Shown here in pieces: positions 32,342 to 42,256 of a DNA stretch of 42,256 nt. Numbering within the stretch: position 1 is the first letter of the stretch; every line of letters starts with the position of its first letter. The notes under the pieces were generated by a model, which was given only the letters and a program-made list of their open reading frames with translations, was not told the origin of the DNA and did not search any database. This stretch comes from Acidobacteriota bacterium (GTDB lineage: Bacteria > Acidobacteriota > UBA6911). The stretch covers positions 1 through 42,256 of the forward strand of contig JAFNAG010000057.1 of the NCBI GenBank assembly GCA_017860135.1, written 5' to 3'. The position numbers and the translations under genes are program-made.

Positions 32342-33967
32342 ATGTGGCAACACGACTATACGCCGATTGCTGGAAGCCTCGGAATTTCGGCGCTTGCCGC
32401 GGCGGTTCCGGTCTTCTGCCTGCTGCTGCTCCTGGGCGTGATGCGCAAACCCGCATGGATCGCAGGACTGGCAGGAGTTGTCACAGCCGCGGCGGCTGCA
32501 GGACTCGCCTACCATATGCCCGTCGGTGTGATGATCAGCGCGATCACCTATGGGGCAACCTTCGGGCTGTTCCCGATCGGCTGGGTGGTATTCAGTGCCA
32601 TCCTCCTGTACAACATTACCGTCGAAACCGGCCAGTTCGAGATCGTCAGGGATTCGGTAGCAGCGCTCACCTCCGACAGGCGACTGCAGGCACTGCTGAT
32701 CGCATTCGCATTCGGTGCATTCATCGAAGGCGCCGCGGGTTTCGGCACCCCGGTCGCGGTGTGCGCGGCAATGCTGGCCGGACTCGGGTTCCCGCCGTTT
32801 TATGCCGCTGCCATCTGCCTGCTGGCAAACACTGCCCCGGTAGCCTTCGGTTCCATCGGCATCCCGATACTGACCCTGTCAGGTGTGACCGGCCTTCCGA
32901 TAGACCGCCTGAGTGCCGGCGTGGGGCGGATCTGCGCTCCCGTATCCCTGCTGATCCCGTCCTACCTGGTCTTCATCATGGGCGGCTGGAAAGCCTGGCG
33001 TGGAGTGTGGCCGGCCGCCGCGCTTTGCGGCTGTTCCTTCGCCGGTGTCCAGTTGGTGGTATCGAATCATGTGGGCCCGCAACTGACCGATATCCTGAGT
33101 TCGCTGGCTGCGATGGGGTCGCTGGTGCTGTTGTTCCTGATCTGGAAGCCCGGGGATCGCTTCGATCTACGTGGCAACGCCGCCGCGCCCGCCCCGGTGC
33201 GCTCCCGCTCGCCTCGGGCAATCCTGCGCGCATGGGGACCCTATCTGCTCCTGGTGGTGTGTGTGCTGGTTTGGGGGTGGTCCCCCGTCCAAGGCCGCTT
33301 CAATGCGTTGAGCCTTTCGTTTCCGTGGCCGGGGCTTCACAACGCCATCGAGCGCATGCCTCCGGCAGTGCCTGCGCCTGTCCCTTACGGTGCAATCTTC
33401 CAGTTCAACTGGCTCTCCGCCTCCGGCACCGCCTGCCTGGCCGCCGCGGTGGCCTCGGCACTCTGGCTGCGCATGTCCGTGCGGCGTTTCGGCAAAGTCC
33501 TGCGGCAAACGGCCCGGCAGCTGCTGCTGCCGGAACTCACGATCGCGTCGGTCCTGGCGCTTGCCTTCCTGATGAATTACTCGGGCGCGACTGCAACGCT
33601 CGGGCTGGCATTCGCCGCGACCGGGGCCGTATTTCCCTTCTTCAGCGCCCTGCTCGGTTGGCTGGGAGTCTTCCTGACCGGCTCCGACACCTCGGCGAAT
33701 GCACTGTTCGGAAATCTGCAGGTGGTCACCGCGGGGCGGCTCGGCCTGAATCCCGTCTTGATGGCGGCGGGCAATTCCAGCGGCGGAGTCATGGGGAAGA
33801 TGATCAGCCTGCAAAGCATCGCCGTCGCGGCGGCTGCGACAGGAATGCGTCCGGAAGAGGAGTCACGACTGTTCCGCTTTACGCTGCGCCACAGCATCCT
33901 GCTGGCGTCCGCGATCGGGTTGATCACGATTGTTTACGCGTACGTCCTTCCGGGCTGGGCGCCCTGA
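32342..33967 (+). CDS. lctP: L-lactate permease (LctP/LldP family)
   Basis: The protein has 541 residues with GGGGGAG before ATG 32342. It has about 12-14 membrane segments. The family motifs FGAFIEGAAGFGTPVA and ANTAPVAFGSIGIP are present near residues 120-180, as is GVFLTGSDTSANALFGNLQ with AAGNSSGGVMGKMIS near the end. It imports lactate or glycolate with protons. Together with the malic enzyme it hints at use of organic acids. The same DNA also has an open +2 frame of 553 codons, which I treat as a GC-driven shadow because it has no motifs or ribosome site. Confidence 0.95.
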   Translation: MWQHDYTPIAGSLGISALAAAVPVFCLLLLLGVMRKPAWIAGLAGVVTAAAAAGLAYHMPVGVMISAITYGATFGLFPIGWVVFSAILLYNITVETGQFEIVRDSVAALTSDRRLQALLIAFAFGAFIEGAAGFGTPVAVCAAMLAGLGFPPFYAAAICLLANTAPVAFGSIGIPILTLSGVTGLPIDRLSAGVGRICAPVSLLIPSYLVFIMGGWKAWRGVWPAAALCGCSFAGVQLVVSNHVGPQLTDILSSLAAMGSLVLLFLIWKPGDRFDLRGNAAAPAPVRSRSPRAILRAWGPYLLLVVCVLVWGWSPVQGRFNALSLSFPWPGLHNAIERMPPAVPAPVPYGAIFQFNWLSASGTACLAAAVASALWLRMSVRRFGKVLRQTARQLLLPELTIASVLALAFLMNYSGATATLGLAFAATGAVFPFFSALLGWLGVFLTGSDTSANALFGNLQVVTAGRLGLNPVLMAAGNSSGGVMGKMISLQSIAVAAAATGMRPEEESRLFRFTLRHSILLASAIGLITIVYAYVLPGWAP

Positions 33968-34082
33968 CAGAACGGGTAACGGCGGGACAGACACGGGGGA
34001 ATTGACGATTTCGGCGGCATGCACGGCCAGAGCGAGACACCCCGGCTCGCGTTGCAGGTCTCATGCGGGTGCGCACCGACCT

Positions 34083-34176
34083 GTCCCGGGGCCGCCGCCC
34101 CGGGACGGATCCTGCCGGTGATGGTTTGCAGCGCTTCGTTTCTGCTCCCTCCGCGGGCAGCGCGCGCTGCCCGCGG
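34083..34176. terminator. two strong hairpins between convergent lctP and groEL
   Basis: GTCCCGGGG (34083-34091) pairs with CCCCGGGAC (34098-34106) around a six-base loop. At 34151-34176 there is a perfect 26-base palindrome with half-site CCGCGGGCAGCGC. The genes on both sides converge here, so these may stop transcription both ways. Neither has a T run, so intrinsic termination is uncertain. Confidence 0.45.
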
Positions 34177-34191
34177 ATGCATCTCCTCTTC

Positions 34192-35823
<1,632 letters not shown>

Positions 35824-35873
35824 TCATCTACTCCTTGTTGTCTGCGTTATCTTTCCAAGCTCGATGCCCTGAC

Positions 35874-36173
35874 TTACTTCTTGTCTTTCCCGATCACTGC
35901 GAGGATTTCCTCCTCCCGCATGATCACGAACTCCTGGTCATCAATCTTGATCTCGGTGCCGGCGTACTTTCCGAACAGCACCCGATCCCCCGCCTTCACA
36001 TCCATGGGCGCCCGCTTGCCGTCCTCCATCATTTTCCCCGGTCCGACTTCCACAACCTCTCCCTCCATGGGCTTCTCTTTGGCCGTGTCCGGGATGATGA
36101 TGCCCCCCTTTACGACTTCTTTCTCCTCGATCCGTTTCAAAAGTACTCGATCGTGCAAAGGCCTTACTTTCAT
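35874..36173 (-). CDS. groES: co-chaperonin GroES (10 kDa)
   Basis: The protein has 99 residues from ATG 36173, which follows AAAGGAG. The longer frame to 36215 is rejected since the family starts with [10 protein letters not shown]. The mobile loop is [18 protein letters not shown], and the roof strand region is [10 protein letters not shown]. The end, [10 protein letters not shown], is as expected. It caps GroEL rings. It is the first gene of the groES-groEL operon, 52 bases below the CIRCE element. Confidence 0.98.
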   Translation of the reverse strand: MKVRPLHDRVLLKRIEEKEVVKGGIIIPDTAKEKPMEGEVVEVGPGKMMEDGKRAPMDVKAGDRVLFGKYAGTEIKIDDQEFVIMREEEILAVIGKDKK

Positions 36174-36225
36174 TTGTTTAGATCTCCTTTCCTGATTGAA
36201 ATCCTCGCACTCCATGATGCCGTTA

Positions 36226-36252
36226 TTAGCACTCGACCAAGACGAGTGCTAA
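36226..36252. promoter_or_regulatory. CIRCE operator (HrcA binding site)
   Basis: TTAGCACTC (36226-36234), nine-base spacer, GAGTGCTAA (36244-36252). This is a perfect match to the consensus inverted repeat bound by the heat-shock repressor HrcA. It lies between the promoter and groES. No hrcA, grpE, dnaK or dnaJ gene is in the window. Confidence 0.97.
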
Positions 36253-36253
36253 T

Positions 36254-36281
36254 AATATAAGGCGGAACCCAAACTTGTCAA
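36254..36281 (-). promoter_or_regulatory. sigma70-type promoter of groES-groEL
   Basis: On the minus strand TTGACA (36281-36276) is followed by 16 bases and TATATT (36259-36254). It sits next to CIRCE, so bound HrcA would cover the start of transcription. Confidence 0.8.
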
Positions 36282-36282
36282 A

Positions 36283-36963
36283 TGACCGGAAGAAAGAAAT
36301 TCGGTTTTACGGGTGCGCGGGGAGGATAATCCCGCGCAGGCTTGCAGCACGCCGCTTCCGGGACTGCAATCGGGGGGCCGCACGCTGCGGGTGCGCGCGG
36401 CGCCAATCGCCGGGATGGACGGCCCGTGCGAGCTGTCCGGCACTGCCGGGATGCTCATAAACCGGGATGATAGAATTCCCGCGCATGCGGGACAAGCTGG
36501 AAGTAAAGGAAATCAAAGTAATCCGGCCCAATATTTCGTGGGTTACGGTCGATACATGACGATAAATAATGGAGGAAGCGTGGGGAATTGTTGAATCCCA
36601 CAACGTAACATGCCACAATTCAGGCAGGCGTTGTTCTGGACAAGAGCATCGTGCAAAGTGCCCATATCTGTTGGAACTTCGCGGGATGAAAGGCGTCCAA
36701 GCCTGAGGGGAGATTGCACAGTATCCGTCACGCTCCCGCTGGTGCGAAGAACGGGGGGGGGTGGCGGGTGAAACTCGCACGCCTTCGCTATCATCTTAAT
36801 AAGTGATTCGGCAGGCATCAAGAAGCGCATTCCGCACCCGGGGATACGACGACAGGTGTAGGAGGACGCCGGGAAAATTCAATATAGGAAATATATAGTT
36901 GATTTGAATTTTTGGAATCCATTAGAATGCGCTAGTCCGCTGACATTAAAGGGGGAACGATCC
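36283..36963. other. long intergenic stretch, no gene
   Basis: These 680 bases separate groES and the TPR gene, which diverge. Short ORFs here have neither ribosome sites nor family motifs. A run of nine or more G lies near 36752. An AT-rich patch at 36880-36950 (AATATAGGAAATATATAG) is the likely promoter region of the TPR gene. Nothing else is recognised. Confidence 0.45.
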
Positions 36964-38052
36964 ATGAACCAAGGCCGAAGATGGCTGTTCCTTGGAATAC
37001 TGGCTGCATCCGTTACTCTGCTTCCCGGGTTCTGCTGGGCTCAGAGTCAGGATGATCTGCAGGCCGCACAGCAGCAGAAGAAGGCTGTGGAGCAGCAAAA
37101 GCAGGATCCCGAGCAGGAATATACGGAAGAGGAGTATGACGCCTATGATAAGGCGGTCAAGGAACCGGATCTGGGCAAACGACCAGCCGCCCTGATTGCT
37201 TTCATGGAGAAATACCCCAAATCCAAGCTCCAGCCTCACATCGTCTTTGCCTACGAAAGCCTGTTATTCGAATATCAGAAGGCCGGGGATTCCCAGAAGC
37301 TGCTGCCGCTTGCTGAGCAGTGGCTGAAGTTTTTCCCGAATGACCTCAAACTTTTCGCCTACATCACGGAAGCCGCTCAAAAGCTGGGGCAAGACGCCAA
37401 GGTCATCGAATACGGGCAGAAGGTATATGCCCAAAGGCCGAGTGCTCAAGTGGCCTTCCTGATATACCAGACATACCAGAAGATGAAGGACACTCCCAAG
37501 CAGCAGGAGTGGGGCCTGAAGCTGCTGGAATATCCGGAATTCAATGACAACTTCGAGATCCGGATGCAGTATGTCATCAAATATGTGAATGAGAAAAACC
37601 TGCCGAAAGCCGCCGAATACGCTTATTTGACGCTGAAGTCGCTGGACCTGGCGAAGAAGCCGGAAGCTGCATCCAACGGGGACTGGAACAAGGCGGTCAC
37701 CTTCGTCAGGAGAACCTCCCACGACGTCATCGGCATGAACCTCTACGAGCGCGGCAAGTACAATGAAGCCATCGAGGCACTGCGCAAGGCTCTCGCCGTG
37801 GAGATGTATGACACGGCATGGTATTACATCGCACTCGCACAGTGGAAGTTGCAGGAAATCGAGGACGCCATTCAATCTTTCGCCATTGCCGAGCTGCTCA
37901 AGGGCGAGTTCCAGGCCAAAGCCAAAGAAAACTGCGAACTCCTGTACAAGGAGACCCACAACGGCAATCTCACGGCCATCGACAAGGTGTACCGGAAGGC
38001 CCAGGCCGCGATTGACGCCGGTGTCAAGATCGATCTGATCGTGAGGAAATAG
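36964..38052 (+). CDS. exported tetratricopeptide-repeat protein
   Basis: The protein has 362 residues from ATG 36964, which follows AAAGGGGGAA. An in-frame ATG at 36904 lacks a site and would bury the signal peptide (MNQGRRWLFLGILAASVTLL). After cleavage comes a Gln/Glu/Lys-rich, probably coiled stretch (AAQQQKKAVEQQKQDPEQE). The rest is helical repeat. TPR-like units are clearest around residues 110-150 and 265-300 (MNLYERGKYNEAIEALRKAL and WYYIALAQWKLQEIEDAI). It should act as a periplasmic scaffold for protein contacts; the partner is unknown. A terminator-like nested hairpin follows the stop. Confidence 0.85.
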   Translation: MNQGRRWLFLGILAASVTLLPGFCWAQSQDDLQAAQQQKKAVEQQKQDPEQEYTEEEYDAYDKAVKEPDLGKRPAALIAFMEKYPKSKLQPHIVFAYESLLFEYQKAGDSQKLLPLAEQWLKFFPNDLKLFAYITEAAQKLGQDAKVIEYGQKVYAQRPSAQVAFLIYQTYQKMKDTPKQQEWGLKLLEYPEFNDNFEIRMQYVIKYVNEKNLPKAAEYAYLTLKSLDLAKKPEAASNGDWNKAVTFVRRTSHDVIGMNLYERGKYNEAIEALRKALAVEMYDTAWYYIALAQWKLQEIEDAIQSFAIAELLKGEFQAKAKENCELLYKETHNGNLTAIDKVYRKAQAAIDAGVKIDLIVRK

Positions 38053-38084
38053 CCGGGAAAGTATTTGAGATTCGGAGAGTGGCG

Positions 38085-38158
38085 AACCCCGCGGGGTTAC
38101 GCAGGCGAGCCCAGGGATTGCGCACCGGGCTTGCCCGCGTGATGACTGCGGGGTTTTT
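38085..38158 (+). terminator. nested hairpin with T run after the TPR gene
   Basis: Outer stem AACCCCGC (38085-38092) pairs with GCGGGGTT at 38148-38155, and TTTTT ends at 38158. Inside, CGCAGGCGAGCCC (38100-38112) pairs with GGGCTTGCCCGCG (38127-38139). It fits a rightward intrinsic terminator between converging genes. Confidence 0.55.
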
Positions 38159-38223
38159 GGTTACGGCGCATTCCACTGAATGCGTTGCGAGCGCAGTAAT
38201 GCGGAGCCTTCAGGCGCCGCCTG

Positions 38224-38661
38224 TCATCGGGGGTATGGCTTGGAGCCGCGTTGGTGGTGCCGGGCCACTTCCAGGCGCGAGATCGCTTTGAGGAGCGCGA
38301 GTTCGGCGCGGGTAAAATCGAGCGAAGGGTCTTTGGATGCCAGGCGCCGCTCCGCACGGGACTTCGCCTGTTCCGCACGATTCAGATCGATGCCCGAAGC
38401 CGCTTCCGCAGTCTGTGCGAGCAGCACGACCCGATCGGGCAGAATTTCTGCGAAACCCCAGGAGCAGAAGAGAAGCTCTGTCTGGCTCCCGATAGAGTAG
38501 CTGATGTTGCCGATACCCAGTTCGGCGAGCAGAGGCGCATGTCCCGGCAGGATTCCCAGATAGCCCTGGCTGGAAGGTATGGTGACCCGATCGACAAGGC
38601 CGTTGAAGATCTGTAATTCCGGCTTCACGATGACGAGGTGAATCTTTTCAGGTAGTGCCAT
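38224..38661 (-). CDS. atpC: F1F0 ATP synthase epsilon subunit
   Basis: The protein has 145 residues with AGGATCT before the ATG. It is the central-stalk subunit that inhibits ATP hydrolysis. The N-terminal beta-sandwich shows IHLVIVKPELQIFNG, VTIPSSQGYLGILPGHAPLLAELGIG and the strand ILPDRVVLLAQ. The C-terminal two-helix part (LNRAEQAKSRAERRL and FTRAELALLKAISRLEVARHH) is intact. It is the last gene of the leftward atp cluster. A 139-base gap to atpD is larger than usual for this gene pair. Confidence 0.93.
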   Translation of the reverse strand: MALPEKIHLVIVKPELQIFNGLVDRVTIPSSQGYLGILPGHAPLLAELGIGNISYSIGSQTELLFCSWGFAEILPDRVVLLAQTAEAASGIDLNRAEQAKSRAERRLASKDPSLDFTRAELALLKAISRLEVARHHQRGSKPYPR

Positions 38662-38800
38662 ATAGATCCTGGGAGTCAGGCGTCAGGAGCCGGAATGAAA
38701 AGAAGATCTTCCCCCCACAGTTCCTGACCTCCGGCATTCCCTTGTGAACTTCGGTCCGGTATTCTCGAATCCCGCAAATCCCCTGACTTCTGACTTCTGT

Positions 38801-40210
<1,410 letters not shown>

Positions 40211-40292
40211 TCAGTCTCCTCTCGACAGCCTGGTCCACGGATCCGGGCTCAGGATTCCATCCGCGTCCCCCATCAGCGGCGACCGGGCCGGA

Positions 40293-41153
40293 TCAGGATC
40301 CGGCAGCAGCTGCGCCGCTTACGACTTCAATCAACTCCTTGGTGATGCCCGCCTGCCGGACTTTGTTGGCGTGGAGCGTCAGGCTGTCGATCATTTCGGA
40401 AGCGTTTTTGGTCGCCGCATCCATGGCGGTCATGCGCGCACCCTGCTCCGAGGCAGCCGCTTCCAGGAGGGCGCGGAATATCTGCGTCTCCACGTGGCGT
40501 GGAAGCAGGTTGCCGAAGATCTTGACGGGGGATTCGTCGTAGAGATACTCGACGAGGGGTGCCGCCTCCAGGCCGGCGAGCCTCCGGATGGGCAGGAGTG
40601 GCTCCGCCACCACATGCTGCTGCACGACGGACTTGAACTCGTTGTACAGGAGCCAGACCTGGTCGATCTTCTTGCTTTCGAACTCCGTGATGATGTCCCG
40701 GGCAATCGCGGCAGCGTCGGCGATGCCCACTTTCTGCAGCACCCCGATGGCCTCGTGCCGCACCGCATAAGACCGGCGCCGGAAGAAGTCCCTGCCGCGC
40801 CTCCCCAGGATGTTCAGATCGATGGCAGCTTCCTTGTGCACGAGGATGAACTCGACGGCGTTCCTGAGTATGTTCGTATTGTAAGCGCCGCACAAGCCTT
40901 TGTCCGCCGTGATGACCACCAGTTCGATGCGGTTGTCATGCCGTTGCGCGAGCAGGGGGTGGCTCTGCTCGGGGACGCGCGTCGCCAGGCTGTTGAGTAC
41001 CGCCAGCATCTGCTGGGCATAGGGGCGCGCCGCGATCACGCGCTCCTGCGCTTTCCTCAGCCGCGCCGCAGAAACGAACTTCATCGCGCGGGTGATCTGC
41101 TGGATGTTTTTGGCGCTTCGGATGCGCCGCCGGATATCTCGAATGTTCGCCAT
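40293..41153 (-). CDS. atpG: F1 ATP synthase gamma subunit
   Basis: The protein has 286 residues. It forms the rotating central shaft. The N-terminal helix [27 protein letters not shown]-type block is present (here ending [14 protein letters not shown]). The central [16 protein letters not shown] motif and the C-terminal helix ([37 protein letters not shown]) are complete. It starts 15 bases after the atpA stop, in line with a tightly packed operon. The end AAAAGS is a short tail. Confidence 0.97.
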   Translation of the reverse strand: MANIRDIRRRIRSAKNIQQITRAMKFVSAARLRKAQERVIAARPYAQQMLAVLNSLATRVPEQSHPLLAQRHDNRIELVVITADKGLCGAYNTNILRNAVEFILVHKEAAIDLNILGRRGRDFFRRRSYAVRHEAIGVLQKVGIADAAAIARDIITEFESKKIDQVWLLYNEFKSVVQQHVVAEPLLPIRRLAGLEAAPLVEYLYDESPVKIFGNLLPRHVETQIFRALLEAAASEQGARMTAMDAATKNASEMIDSLTLHANKVRQAGITKELIEVVSGAAAAGS

Positions 41154-41168
41154 AATCCCGCCGGTCGC

Positions 41169-42256
<1,088 letters not shown>

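Noticed and set aside
32344-34005. 553-codon open frame overlapping the lactate permease gene on the same strand, longer than the gene itself
   Set aside because: No ribosome site, no motifs, very Arg/Pro/Gly/His-rich translation as expected for the +2 frame of GC-rich codons. The permease frame has all family motifs.

Overview
The window most likely comes from an Acidobacteriota chromosome (GC-rich, tight Shine-Dalgarno sites). The main pointer is two long FtsX/MacB-type orphan permeases of the ADOP family, which is characteristic of that phylum, with no partner ATPase beside either. An M16 and an S46 secreted peptidase, a PF13601-type winged-helix regulator paired with a membrane protein, and abundant palindromic intergenic repeats fit this assignment. 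It is inference: no rRNA gene or other definitive marker is present.

Layout. 1-5.8 kb: edge of a superfamily 2 helicase, ADOP permease 1, tRNA-Arg(CCG), a CPBP protease remnant, a secreted alpha/beta hydrolase, a nested inverted-repeat element and a small putative lipoprotein. 5.8-7.8 kb is a gene graveyard: a GntR/ABC-ATPase/ABC-permease operon collapsed by an internal deletion, and an arylsulfatase gene whose C-terminal third has been inverted, followed by another nested inverted repeat. 7.8-16.1 kb: ADOP permease 2, two small genes, a large M16 zinc protease, then a ferritin-like protein and a hotdog thioesterase.

16.3-21.7 kb is a nucleoside salvage island. Thymidine kinase and an internally deleted adenosine deaminase run leftward. 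Cytidine deaminase, pyrimidine-nucleoside phosphorylase, a CNT nucleoside transporter and purine-nucleoside phosphorylase run rightward from a recognisable promoter. Together the intact genes would import nucleosides, deaminate cytidine, release bases and pentose phosphates, and rephosphorylate thymidine. 21.8-31 kb: S46 dipeptidyl-peptidase, a repeat element, a broken GyrI-like gene, NAD-malic enzyme, another repeat element, an operon of membrane protein / winged-helix regulator / undecaprenyl diphosphate synthase with a promoter and palindromic operator, and an M23 peptidase.

31.3-42.3 kb is mostly housekeeping: an enol-lactonase-like hydrolase, lactate permease, groES-groEL behind a perfect CIRCE operator, a TPR protein, and the atpA-atpG-atpD-atpC end of the F1 ATP synthase operon, cut by the window edge.

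I found no clear new defence or biosynthetic system. The most unusual features are the density of scrambled or internally deleted genes and at least four sequence-unrelated intergenic elements built from inverted terminal arms around a further inner palindrome or inverted repeat. All homology statements rest on motif recognition by eye, not on searches.
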